From the NCBI GenBank assembly GCA_020635815.1, contig JACJZB010000002.1, forward strand, positions 372,001 to 436,000: DNA of 64,000 nt, in the 5' to 3' direction. Position 1 is the stretch's first letter; each line of letters starts with the position of its first letter. This DNA is from Flavobacteriales bacterium (GTDB lineage Bacteria; Bacteroidota; Bacteroidia; Flavobacteriales_E; Vicingaceae). Under the pieces are notes generated by a model. That model saw nothing but the letters and a program-made list of their open reading frames with translations, was not told the origin of the DNA and made no database searches. This document shows, in pieces, positions 26,348-35,287 of this stretch. The position numbers and the translations under genes are program-made.

Positions 26348-27829
26348 CTAATGCTTATTATCAATAGTAAATGTTTTATATTCATTAACCACGCAATTTC
26401 CAATATTGAATGATGAATCAACTTTAATTAAGGTTCGTCCAAATTGATTTAAAGTATCTGGAAACTCATCTAACCACATATCTTTAATAACATATAAGCG
26501 TGGTTGAGCAAAAACACTATCTACTAAGTCATAATTTCTTACCTCTTCTTTATCATGAGGAGTGGCTTTAATTAAATCTGGATTTACAAAGGAAGTTCCA
26601 TAAGAATTCCAGTACTCTGCAATTATTCCTATTTTACCCAACTGCTCAAATTCTTTTACAACAGAGGCTTTAGATGATAATCTTTTGGGGTGTATATATT
26701 TAAAATTATATACTGAAGCCATAATACCAAGTACTGCTGTACAACAAATTCCAATCTTTAAAATGGTTTTTTTAGTTGATTCAGGAATAAGGTCAATATA
26801 AATAAGGAATGATAACCAGGAAACAATGTAAATGCCTGTAAAGTACCTTCTTGCAACTCCATTTAAAAATGCCCAATGAGAGATAATTATAATTAAAAAT
26901 AAGGCTAGACCGTCTAAAAGAAATATACTTAACCATTTTTTGTTTTCATTTTTTAAAAATGTAAATTTTTTAAAAAAGAAAAGAGCACTTAATATTAAAA
27001 TTGCCAACCATCCATAAATGCTAATAAATAGATTTTGATCATTAAAAAGAAATATATCTAGTAAACGATTTTTAATTATTTGAAAGGAAGCTCCTATTTC
27101 TTGAGCCGAATTAAAAAGCTGACTATTAAAGCTATAATTTTTTGGAAGAGGAGCACTTTTTTTAAACCAATAAATTATAAAACTCCCAATAATTGAGCTA
27201 ACAAAAATGAAGGTAAGCTCTAAGTAATTTTTTTTAAATCCTTTTGAAAGAAAGAGGAATAAACCAATAATAAACAACGCAATTAAAAGGGTAATACTTG
27301 CTAAATCAGAAATCCAAACTGCAATTAGTGATAAGATAAAAATGAAAGAAAGGAACAATAATTTATTAAGAATTTTATTTTTAGTAAAAGCCGAATAATT
27401 TTTTATTAGGTAAAAGATTATAGCTATTACACTATACTGTAGTCCGGAGTAGAACCTTACTAATGCAACAAAATAGAGAATGGGACAGAACCAAATGATA
27501 GCAAAAACTACTTTATTGAAATTTGATTTTAAGAAAGAACTAAACGCAAAAAAACCTAATACTAAAATTAAATAATGAGCGATGCTTTCTGCCCATAAGG
27601 ACGACATACCAAAACCTTTAAAAAAAAGTTGACCTAAAAGCGGTACAATTGTCCCATATCTATCTTGTCCCCAAAAATAAATATCATGTGGCAAATGATA
27701 ATCATGGAGAATTAAAACAGATAAAGCATCGTCTGAATTTAACGCTGGATAATACACAGATGAAAACAAGAAAAATGAGAGTAATATAATTACACTGATA
27801 AAAAAATACGTGATAGTATTATTGTTCAT
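26348..27829 (-). CDS. Polytopic membrane protein, GT-C glycosyltransferase-like
   Basis: The protein has 493 residues with about ten to eleven membrane helices and a short soluble C-terminal part. The first outer loop has an acidic pair in YYPALNSDDALSVLILHDYH, like the catalytic loop of GT-C enzymes (polyprenyl-phosphate-sugar dependent), and is followed by IYFWGQDRYGTIVPLL. This supports, but does not prove, a role in transfer of sugars to an envelope glycan or protein. It has a -7 box 22 bases before its ATG and is followed by tatD. Confidence 0.75.
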   Translation of the reverse strand: MNNNTITYFFISVIILLSFFLFSSVYYPALNSDDALSVLILHDYHLPHDIYFWGQDRYGTIVPLLGQLFFKGFGMSSLWAESIAHYLILVLGFFAFSSFLKSNFNKVVFAIIWFCPILYFVALVRFYSGLQYSVIAIIFYLIKNYSAFTKNKILNKLLFLSFIFILSLIAVWISDLASITLLIALFIIGLFLFLSKGFKKNYLELTFIFVSSIIGSFIIYWFKKSAPLPKNYSFNSQLFNSAQEIGASFQIIKNRLLDIFLFNDQNLFISIYGWLAILILSALFFFKKFTFLKNENKKWLSIFLLDGLALFLIIIISHWAFLNGVARRYFTGIYIVSWLSFLIYIDLIPESTKKTILKIGICCTAVLGIMASVYNFKYIHPKRLSSKASVVKEFEQLGKIGIIAEYWNSYGTSFVNPDLIKATPHDKEEVRNYDLVDSVFAQPRLYVIKDMWLDEFPDTLNQFGRTLIKVDSSFNIGNCVVNEYKTFTIDNKH

Positions 27830-27851
27830 TCCTCTAACTAGATTTTTAAAA

Positions 27852-27859
27852 CAAATGTA
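27852..27859 (-). promoter_or_regulatory. -7 box before the GT-C-like gene
   Basis: TACATTTG on the minus strand matches the consensus perfectly, 22 bases before the ATG at 27829. A -33 element is not clear. Confidence 0.5.
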
Positions 27860-27942
27860 AGGTATTTAGATATTTGGAATAAAAGAAGTACGATTGTAAA
27901 TTAGTATTAATCTTTTGTCTAATTTTTTTATTTATAATATAT

Positions 27943-27950
27943 TACTTTTG
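27943..27950 (+). promoter_or_regulatory. -7 box of the lysS promoter
   Basis: TACTTTTG matches TAnnTTTG perfectly and ends 20 bases before the lysS ATG at 27971. A TTG at 27915 is 25 bases upstream, longer than the normal spacing. Confidence 0.55.
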
Positions 27951-27970
27951 CAGTCATTAAAAATAAAACA

Positions 27971-29671
27971 ATGAGTCAGCAATTATCAGAACAAGAATTG
28001 GTTAGAAGAGAATCATTAACCAAATTAAGAGAGCTAGGAATTAATCCTTACCCTCAAGCACTTTATCCTGTAACAATTTTATCTAAAGCGATAAAAGAAA
28101 ACTATGAAGAAGGCAAGAAGGTTGTGATTGCTGGGCGATTAATGTCAAGAAGAATTCAAGGAAAAGCATCTTTTGCTGAATTGCAAGATAGTGAAGGAAG
28201 AATACAAGTGTATTTTAATAGAGATGAAATTTGTTCGGAAGATGATTCAACCTTATACAATGAAGTCTATAAAAAACTACTAGACATCGGTGATTTTATT
28301 GGAATTGAAGGAGAATTGTTTAAAACTCAAGTAGGGGAGATTAGTGTTAGAGTAAAAAAGTTTGATTTATTAAGTAAATCGTTAAAACCTCTGCCATTAC
28401 CAAAAACTGATAGTGAAGGTAATATTCACGACGCTTTTACCGATCCAGAAATGCGTTACCGTCAGCGATATGCTGATTTAGTAGTAAACCCTCATGTTAA
28501 AGAAGTTTTTATAAAAAGAACAAAGTTATTTAACGCCATGCGTACATTCTTTAATGAAAGAGGGTACATGGAGGTTGAGACACCTGTATTACAACCAATA
28601 CCAGGAGGTGCTGCGGCAAAACCTTTTATAACACACCACAATAGCTTAGATATGCCTTTATACATGCGTATTGCTAACGAGTTGTATTTAAAAAGATTAA
28701 TTGTTGGAGGTTTTGAAGGGGTTTATGAATTTTCTAAAAACTTCCGTAATGAAGGAATGGATAGAACGCATAACCCTGAGTTTACAGCGATGGAAATTTA
28801 TGTGGCTTACAAGGATTACAATTGGATGATGGAGTTTACTGAAAACTTGTTGGAATATTGTGCTCTTCAGGTTAATGGTAAAACAGAAGCTATTTTTGGC
28901 GAACATAAAGTTGACTTTAAAGCTCCCTACAAAAGAGTTACCATGCGTCAATCTATTATCGATTTTACTGGTTTTGATATTGATGGGAAATCAGAAACAG
29001 AACTAGCAGAATGGTGTAAGTCAAATGGTGTTGAGGTTGATGATACTATGGGGAAAGGAAAATTAATTGATGAAATTTTTGGTGAAAAATGTGAAGGAAA
29101 TTACATTCAACCAACCTTTATTACTGATTACCCTAAAGAAATGTCTCCATTATGTAAAGAACATAGAGATAACCCAGAATTGACTGAGCGTTTTGAATTA
29201 ATGATTTGTGGCAAAGAAGTAGCCAATGCTTATACTGAGTTGAATGACCCAATTGACCAAAAAGAACGATTTGAAGCTCAATTAAAATTAGCAGCAAAGG
29301 GAGATGAAGAAGCAGGTCAGTTTATCGATTATGACTTTTTAAGAGCATTAGAATATGGTATGCCTCCAACCTCTGGTTTAGGAATAGGAATCGACAGATT
29401 AGTCATGTATTTAACTAACAACCAATCTATACAAGAAGTTTTGTTCTTTCCGCAAATGAAACCAGAGAAAAAAGCTGTTGAATTAAGTGATGCTGAAAAG
29501 ACAATTTTTAATATCTTAAAAGCAAATAATAAAATGGAATTAGGAGCTTTAAAATCAGAATCAGCTTTAAGCGGAAAGCAATGGGACAAAGGGATGAAAG
29601 GACTTAGTAAACATGGAATAGTTAAGGTTGAGGTAGATGGAGATACTAAATTTTGCGTTCTTCAATCTTAA
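27971..29671 (+). CDS. lysS: Lysyl-tRNA synthetase, class II
   Basis: The 566-residue enzyme charges tRNA-Lys. An N-terminal OB-fold anticodon-binding domain (VVIAGRLMSRRIQGKASFAELQD) is followed by the class II core: motif 1 with FFNERGYMEVETPVLQP, motif 2 with FRNEGMDRTHNPEFTAMEIY, and motif 3 with GLGIGIDRLVMYL. The C-terminal extension of about 60 residues (LKANNKMELGALKSESALSG onward) looks like a small winged-helix and is usual for Bacteroidota enzymes, which are longer than the 505-residue type of E. coli. Confidence 0.97.
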   Translation: MSQQLSEQELVRRESLTKLRELGINPYPQALYPVTILSKAIKENYEEGKKVVIAGRLMSRRIQGKASFAELQDSEGRIQVYFNRDEICSEDDSTLYNEVYKKLLDIGDFIGIEGELFKTQVGEISVRVKKFDLLSKSLKPLPLPKTDSEGNIHDAFTDPEMRYRQRYADLVVNPHVKEVFIKRTKLFNAMRTFFNERGYMEVETPVLQPIPGGAAAKPFITHHNSLDMPLYMRIANELYLKRLIVGGFEGVYEFSKNFRNEGMDRTHNPEFTAMEIYVAYKDYNWMMEFTENLLEYCALQVNGKTEAIFGEHKVDFKAPYKRVTMRQSIIDFTGFDIDGKSETELAEWCKSNGVEVDDTMGKGKLIDEIFGEKCEGNYIQPTFITDYPKEMSPLCKEHRDNPELTERFELMICGKEVANAYTELNDPIDQKERFEAQLKLAAKGDEEAGQFIDYDFLRALEYGMPPTSGLGIGIDRLVMYLTNNQSIQEVLFFPQMKPEKKAVELSDAEKTIFNILKANNKMELGALKSESALSGKQWDKGMKGLSKHGIVKVEVDGDTKFCVLQS

Positions 29672-29752
29672 ATTTTGCTTTATAAATAGAGAGATAGGTA
29701 AGTTTTAAATTCTCCTAAACTAAACACTTTGTAGATGCATTAAGTACTAGGA

Positions 29753-30895
29753 CTATATTTCATTTAAGTCCTCAAATCTTATTTTATATAAAGTGCCTGG
29801 TTTATTTAATAACGTTATAGAACCATTTAACTGATCGGTAAATATTTTTATCAATTCTGTTCCTAATCCCATACTAAAATCTTTTCCCATTCCTACTCCA
29901 TCATCTCCAATAATAATCTCATATTCTATTCCTTCTATATGCTTAAGATGAACTATTATAGAGCCTTCTGTCCTATTAATAAATCCATATTTTAATGAAT
30001 TAGATATTACTTCATTTAAAATTAACCCTAATGGAACTAATGTTTTTGCACTTAATTCAACGTTTTCTACTTCAATATCTAATTTAACATCAATGTTTAA
30101 TTTATAACCTTTAATTAAAGCGTTGGTTAGTGATATAATGTGTTTTTTAGTGTCTATAAATTTCGATTCATATAATTGCTCATGTAAACGAGCCATCGAT
30201 AAAATTCTGTTCTGTGATTCTTTAAAAATTTTCAAAACTTCAATGTCTTCAACCTTAGAAGCTTGTAGTTTTAATAAACTAATCACAATTTGTAAATTAT
30301 TTTTAATCCTGTGATGAATTTCTTTCAGAAAAGATTTTTTTTCCTCTTCAATTCGAGAAAGACTTCTGTGTTCTTGATTGATGCGTTCTAGTATAATGCC
30401 AACAGTATTAGCAAAAAATTGAATCATTTTTAATTCAAAGAAAGTTGGTTTTCGTGGTTCTTTGAAATATATAGCAAATGTTCCCAACAAATTACCTGTT
30501 TTAATCTCTAGTATGGGATGAGACCAACAAGCCATAAACCCATGTTTATATTGTAGGTCTCTGTAATCTTCCCAAAGTGGGTCTTCTAATATATTTTCAA
30601 CAATTACACATTCCTTTAGATAACCTGCTGTACCACATGAACCAGATTTTTTACCTAAAGGTAGAGGATTAATAACTTTTTTCCATGCTTTTGGTATCCG
30701 ATTCCCGGCAACAGGATAAAGTCCTTCTTCTTTGTAAAATAATATGCTAACTGCTTGGCTTGAATCAAAATTATCTAATTCATCTGTTAGATTGTTTAAG
30801 ACTTCTAACAATTGGTCATTTGTCACCCATTGACTAAGAAATTCATTCTGAATTGTCAAAATATACTCCCAATTATGTACGTAATTTTGGTTCAT
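29753..30895 (-). CDS. Cytoplasmic GAF-domain histidine kinase (HisKA_2 type)
   Basis: The protein has 380 residues, no signal peptide and no membrane helix. Residues about 20-175 form a GAF sensor domain (QAVSILFYKEEGLYPVAG, GSCGTAGYLKECVIVENI, LGTFAIYFKEPRKPTFFELKMIQFF). The phosphoacceptor region is HisKA_2-like with FLKEIHHRIKNNLQIVISLLKLQ, followed by the ATPase N box NEVISNSLKYGF, the G box IGDDGVGM and GLGTELIKI. The GAF domain may bind a small molecule or a chromophore. No receiver-containing regulator is adjacent; the nearest regulatory gene is the stand-alone LytTR protein 128 bases away, which lacks a receiver. Confidence 0.93.
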   Translation of the reverse strand: MNQNYVHNWEYILTIQNEFLSQWVTNDQLLEVLNNLTDELDNFDSSQAVSILFYKEEGLYPVAGNRIPKAWKKVINPLPLGKKSGSCGTAGYLKECVIVENILEDPLWEDYRDLQYKHGFMACWSHPILEIKTGNLLGTFAIYFKEPRKPTFFELKMIQFFANTVGIILERINQEHRSLSRIEEEKKSFLKEIHHRIKNNLQIVISLLKLQASKVEDIEVLKIFKESQNRILSMARLHEQLYESKFIDTKKHIISLTNALIKGYKLNIDVKLDIEVENVELSAKTLVPLGLILNEVISNSLKYGFINRTEGSIIVHLKHIEGIEYEIIIGDDGVGMGKDFSMGLGTELIKIFTDQLNGSITLLNKPGTLYKIRFEDLNEI

Positions 30896-31023
30896 CTATC
30901 AAGTAACTAAATTAACTATGAAAAGAGATGTTAATAAATCTATACACTTATCATATTACAATTCAACCGTTTATTAAACTCTTATCTAATTCATTATTAA
31001 ATTGTTGACTATATAAATATAGC

Positions 31024-31353
31024 TTATATTTTTGTTAACTTATCAATGAAATCATTTTTTTTTCGTAAAGCTAGAGGAATAGCATCTCCATTTTTCATCT
31101 GAATTTGGAATGCTCTGCTTTGCTGTTTTTCTATTTTACAAATTTGATTCATATTAACAATATAAGAATGATGGATTCTAAAAAAATTAAAATGACACAA
31201 TATCTCTTCAAAGTTTCCTATACAATTAACCCCTGTAATTATCCTTCCATCACGCTTCGTTACTATGGTATTTTTCCCTTTTGCTTGACAATAAATTATA
31301 TCATCTATACTAACAAACTCAAACCCATTTTGGATAGCTATTGCAATTCTCAT
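31024..31353 (-). CDS. Stand-alone LytTR DNA-binding protein
   Basis: The 109-residue protein is essentially one LytTR domain: GFEFVSIDDIIYCQAKGKNT, FFRIHHSYIVNMNQICKIE and DAIPLALRKKNDFIDKL. There is no receiver domain in front. Such single-domain LytTR proteins can act as constitutive regulators or be controlled by partner proteins. LytTR proteins bind pairs of short direct repeats about one helical turn apart. Its position directly downstream of the three surface-protein genes that share an 11-bp-spaced direct repeat makes it a candidate regulator of them. This is inference. Confidence 0.85.
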   Translation of the reverse strand: MRIAIAIQNGFEFVSIDDIIYCQAKGKNTIVTKRDGRIITGVNCIGNFEEILCHFNFFRIHHSYIVNMNQICKIEKQQSRAFQIQMKNGDAIPLALRKKNDFIDKLTKI

Positions 31354-31373
31354 TTTAATTTAGTTCGAATTTT

Positions 31374-31392
31374 ACCTGAATACTTTTCAGGT
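31374..31392. promoter_or_regulatory. Palindrome before the LytTR gene
   Basis: ACCTGAA (31374-31380) and TTCAGGT (31386-31392) form a perfect inverted repeat 21 bases upstream of the LytTR start and about 40 bases after the surface-protein stop. It could be a terminator hairpin or an autoregulatory operator. Confidence 0.45.
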
Positions 31393-31428
31393 TATTTTTA
31401 TATGATTATCATTAGTCTTATTTATTAG

Positions 31429-34400
31429 TTATCTTAATAAAGTAATGTTTCCTACTTTTTTATCTTGAACCAATAATCCTTTATTATAATAACTATACCT
31501 AACAATATAAGGGTATGTTCCATCTGGAGCCATCTCTCCTGAGTTTATTTCTCCATCCCAAAATCCTTCGATGTTTTCCCAAGAATATATCAACTGCCCC
31601 CACCTGTTAAAAATCATTACTTCTAATAAGGCAATATTTTCACTGACTACTTTAAAAACCTTGTTGTGATTGTCTCCGTTAGGGGTAAATACATTAGGAA
31701 CCCATAGCGTAAAAGGACAGTCTTCAATAACTTCGATGTCATCAACACCACTACATCCTTCTACATCTGTAACTACTACACTATAAGTTCCCGAGGCTTC
31801 TACCAACAATGTCGGGTTACTGCTTCCATCATTCCATGAGTAAGAAGTATATCCCGCACCTGGGGTCAATAAAATAGCTTCATTACAAAAAAGGGTGTCA
31901 TTACCTAAACTTATTACGAGGTTTGGAAAAATTGTTAGATTTAAGGTAACGATACTATCACAACCATTAGCTGCTCCGCCTACTATAGTGTGTGTTGCTG
32001 TGGTATTGCTACTTGTGTAAGTGTTGCCGTCTATCCAGGTGTAATTACCGCAAGCTGTTTGTACATCGGTACTATTTACAGCATTACTTATTGTTAGGTT
32101 TAAGGTAACTACACTATCACAACCATTAGCTGCTCCGCCTACTATGGTGTGTGTTGCTGTGGTATTGCTACTTGTGTAGGTGTTGCCATCTATCCAAGTG
32201 TAATTGCCGCAAGTTGTTTGTACATCGGTACTATTTACAGCATTACTTATTGTTAGGTTTAAGGTAACTACACTATCACAACCATTAGCTGCTCCGCCTA
32301 CTATGGTGTGTGTTGCTGTGGTGTTGCTACTTGTATAGGTGTTGCCATCTATCCAGGTGTAATTGCCGCAAGTTGTTTGTACATCGGTACTATTTACAGC
32401 ATTACTTATTGTTAGGTTTAAGGTAACTACACTATCACAACCATTAGCTGCTCCGCCTACTATGGTGTGTGTTGCTGTGGTATTGCTACTTGTGTAGGTG
32501 TTGCCATCTATCCAAGTGTAATTGCCGCAAGTTGTTTGTACGTCGGTTCCTGCTGTAGCTTCATTTACTGTTACAACAACGCTATCCATGTTGGTACAAC
32601 CATTAATGTTTGTCCCTGTAACATGATAGGTTGTGTTTACTCCTGGTGTTACAGGGTGTGTTTGTCCTGCTCCTAATGAATTGTCCCATGTATATGTTAC
32701 TGCTCCACTTGCAGAAACAACAATTGACTGTCCTGAACATATCGTGGTATCGTTACTAGCTATTAATGCTGGAATATATGACGCTAATGTTACATATTGT
32801 GTTGAATTGTTTGGAAGGTGGGCAACAGATATATTACTTACTGAAACAACCCCTGCGGTGTTGGTAATAACGACTCCTGTCCCATCGTTATTTGTATAAT
32901 AGTTCGTCCCTCCATTTGAAAAATCTCCATCATCATCAACTAAAAAGTATAAACAATTTGTGGTTAAATTTGATGATGCACAGGCATTCAATGTGAAATC
33001 AAAACTAACATCTTCTGTAATATTTGTTTTGGTTACCTTCCATTCACGCTCAAGTCGTCCTGTGCTAGTAAGGTTAGGTATTGTTGGTACTTCTGCATTT
33101 GAAACTGTAGTCTCACACATTTTACCTTGATTATCGCCAACCAATAAATAAGAAATATCACTACTAAAACTCCCTGTGTTTGCTGCATTGGAGGATTGTA
33201 ATGTATTCAAATAAATTCTTGTGGTGTCATTAAGTGTGTGCGATTGCTTTTGCTCTAAAGCCTCATCATCATCTCTTCCTATTCCAATAATATTTTCTCC
33301 ATAAGTTGAAACTGTATAAATAATATTCCCATTGGAACTATAATAATCATTTGTTAATGTAATCCCATATTTTACTGCTAGATATGATTCTATTTGTTCT
33401 TTGATGGTTGAGCCTTCTTTACTTTCATTGTAAACAATAACTTCTGCTATCTCCCCCAAATAAAAATTTTTAAACAAACTATTATCATCATCCCAGTGTC
33501 CTCCTACACTATTAAATGTTGCTTTTGTGTTTTTGTTAGCTACCCCATTAAGTTGGGCAACAAAAGCTCCATCTACGAACGTTTTTTTATTATTTAATGT
33601 AGTGTTATAAGTAAAATGTGCAAGTGTTTGTTCATTGGCTGTTACTACACCAGCAGGACTATTATTCACTCCAACATTATTAAATCGATCGTCAATTCCT
33701 CCGTCAGTATGTATTCTAGTAGTAATCCATTCGTTGGTATTATTTTCACCAGCATGAACAAGTGTTTGATTGTTAGCGGTTAAGTCGTTTCTAAACACTA
33801 CAAAAATTGAGTAATTCTCATCGCTTGGACTAATTGTTGCATCTGGCAAAGTAAAAAATGAACTTCCATCTAAATATACAGATGGATTATAATTAAATTG
33901 AAAAGCGGCTGCATCTCTGTATTTTGGAGCAGAAGCATTAGTTCCATCATTTCCGTTTCCTGATTGATCAACCCATGTTGTAATGGTTGTATTATCAATT
34001 ACAACCCCTCCATTGTCATTAGCTTTAAGCCATAGGTTTAGGTCATTAGATTCGTTTCCTGGTGATTGAGTATAAGTGCATCCTGAAAAACCAGAATAAT
34101 ATACATCAAAAGAAATATTGTCTATAAAACTCGCTCCTCCTGCTTCTTGGTCGAATACCATTCCGTTGATATTTGCTGGATTAGTTTGATCTGCAGCAGC
34201 TGTATTAAATCCCATATTAATATTCGATAAGGTGGCGTGTGCTGTCCAAGATCCGCTAGATGCATGGTCTTTATAAAAAACTGTCGCTGCTCCTTGTCCT
34301 GAGTTCGCTAATAAATCTACACACAACCTTACCCTGCACCATTCAGATGGTCGAGCTCCAGTCGCTACATTTGCACCTGTTGCATCATATACACGAATAT

Positions 34401-34917
34401 TAGATTGTGATGTTCCTATCCCAAAACTAATTTCATTTGCATCTGCAGTATTACAATTTGTAGAAAAGTTACCATCATTATCACTATCATACCCTACTCG
34501 TAGCTGTTTTCCCCAATAGTTACCATCCCAATCTACTTCCATTACCACAGCTTCTGCTCCAGCGAAAGTTGGTATACTCCAATTGGCATCATTAACTCGA
34601 CTGCAATAGGCATGTTGGTTTCCATATCCAAAGGTAACCCCTCCAGGAGTGTTCAAAGCTTGCGAACTAGTGTAGGTTCCGCTACCAGTAGAGGTAAAAA
34701 TTCCTGGAGGAAGCTCTGTTCCAGCTGCTGGCGGACAAACATTTCCATTGTTAACAGTACTATAACTATTATGTACAAACCAATTATCTTGACCGTGAAT
34801 TGAAATGTTAGGTGTTAAGCTTTCAAAATCATACATTACTGAAGTTTGAGCAAAGCATACATTAATAACACCTATTAAAAGAAATCCAATAAAAAAACTA
34901 TTTGTTATACGATTCAT
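31429..34917 (-). CDS. Large modular T9SS surface protein with type B sorting domain and four 53-residue repeats
   Basis: The protein has 1162 residues. Order: signal peptide (MNRITNSFFIGFLLIGVINVCFAQ); a beta-sandwich region of about 250 residues found only in this copy; a LamG/ConA-like domain starting SPGNESNDLNLWLKANDNGG (about 285-510); a module with YLAVKYGITL and IGIGRDDDEALEQKQSHTLND (DUF8202-like); an Ig/PKD-like domain with DTTICSGQ; four nearly identical 53-residue repeats from about residue 791; and a gliding motility-associated type B CTD (about 1070-1162: PNVFTPNGDNHNKVFKV ... IFNRWGQLIYSW). The CTD directs secretion by the type IX system. The central modules are nearly identical, at DNA level also, to the next gene upstream. 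A likely adhesin. Confidence 0.9.
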   Translation of the reverse strand: MNRITNSFFIGFLLIGVINVCFAQTSVMYDFESLTPNISIHGQDNWFVHNSYSTVNNGNVCPPAAGTELPPGIFTSTGSGTYTSSQALNTPGGVTFGYGNQHAYCSRVNDANWSIPTFAGAEAVVMEVDWDGNYWGKQLRVGYDSDNDGNFSTNCNTADANEISFGIGTSQSNIRVYDATGANVATGARPSEWCRVRLCVDLLANSGQGAATVFYKDHASSGSWTAHATLSNINMGFNTAAADQTNPANINGMVFDQEAGGASFIDNISFDVYYSGFSGCTYTQSPGNESNDLNLWLKANDNGGVVIDNTTITTWVDQSGNGNDGTNASAPKYRDAAAFQFNYNPSVYLDGSSFFTLPDATISPSDENYSIFVVFRNDLTANNQTLVHAGENNTNEWITTRIHTDGGIDDRFNNVGVNNSPAGVVTANEQTLAHFTYNTTLNNKKTFVDGAFVAQLNGVANKNTKATFNSVGGHWDDDNSLFKNFYLGEIAEVIVYNESKEGSTIKEQIESYLAVKYGITLTNDYYSSNGNIIYTVSTYGENIIGIGRDDDEALEQKQSHTLNDTTRIYLNTLQSSNAANTGSFSSDISYLLVGDNQGKMCETTVSNAEVPTIPNLTSTGRLEREWKVTKTNITEDVSFDFTLNACASSNLTTNCLYFLVDDDGDFSNGGTNYYTNNDGTGVVITNTAGVVSVSNISVAHLPNNSTQYVTLASYIPALIASNDTTICSGQSIVVSASGAVTYTWDNSLGAGQTHPVTPGVNTTYHVTGTNINGCTNMDSVVVTVNEATAGTDVQTTCGNYTWIDGNTYTSSNTTATHTIVGGAANGCDSVVTLNLTISNAVNSTDVQTTCGNYTWIDGNTYTSSNTTATHTIVGGAANGCDSVVTLNLTISNAVNSTDVQTTCGNYTWIDGNTYTSSNTTATHTIVGGAANGCDSVVTLNLTISNAVNSTDVQTACGNYTWIDGNTYTSSNTTATHTIVGGAANGCDSIVTLNLTIFPNLVISLGNDTLFCNEAILLTPGAGYTSYSWNDGSSNPTLLVEASGTYSVVVTDVEGCSGVDDIEVIEDCPFTLWVPNVFTPNGDNHNKVFKVVSENIALLEVMIFNRWGQLIYSWENIEGFWDGEINSGEMAPDGTYPYIVRYSYYNKGLLVQDKKVGNITLLR
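31941..32547 (-). repeat. Coding tandem array of 159-bp repeats (four copies)
   Basis: The marker TTAAGGTAAC recurs at 31941, 32100, 32259 and 32418, which is an exact period of 159 bases. Each copy encodes 53 residues that begin TDVQTTCGNYTWIDGNTY and contain two Cys. Differences between copies are a handful of bases, so the array is recent or kept uniform by recombination, and its copy number may vary between strains. Confidence 0.95.
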
Positions 34918-35287
34918 CTTTCTTATAAATATTTATTACAAAGATGGTTAAACCAGTATTAATAAGTTCTTTTAAAAGGTTATCAAATCGTTTCAAAACA
35001 ATCAATTAAGGGTGTTTTCAAGCTTTTTAAGTAATATTATAACACAAAAAAGACATACTTGCCAATAAGATGAAAATAGTTAAAGTAGTAATGTAAAACT
35101 TTTGTATAAAAGAAACACCTTCATTTCTTTGATACATTGTAACATATAATAACAATATTGATTTTTTAAATCTTAACATTTTGTATGTTGTAACTTTGGG
35201 CTAACCTATCTTAATATGCTTTTTATTAAACTTTTCACACAAGACTAAAATTATTAGCATGATTCGTTCTTCTAAAAGCTTCTTTTT
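34918..35287. other. 370-base gap with promoter of the large surface protein
   Basis: This AT-rich gap between two surface-protein genes has no gene that I can support. It holds the -7 box and the paired-repeat element of the downstream gene (34939-35000). The part 35000-35080 is clearly similar to the region upstream of the next paralogue (37320-37380), with AATTAAGGGTGTTTT and TAACACAAAAA in both, so the duplication included the upstream region. Confidence 0.7.
34939..35000 (-). promoter_or_regulatory. Promoter with upstream paired element, surface gene 1
   Basis: Minus-strand -7-like box CATCTTTG (34939-34946, one mismatch to TAnnTTTG) lies 21 bases before the ATG. Exactly 37 bases further upstream is the shared element, read on the plus strand as two 11-bp halves GGTTATCAAAT and CGTTTCAAAAC (34979-35000). 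Confidence 0.6.

Noticed and set aside
26314..26421. Longer tatD start at 26421
   Set aside because: It would add 36 residues not found in the family and would overlap the upstream gene; MILTDTHTHLY at 26313 is the normal start.
31941..32547. Regular repeats that might be taken for a CRISPR array
   Set aside because: The period is 159 bases without unique spacers and the copies are in frame within the surface-protein gene.
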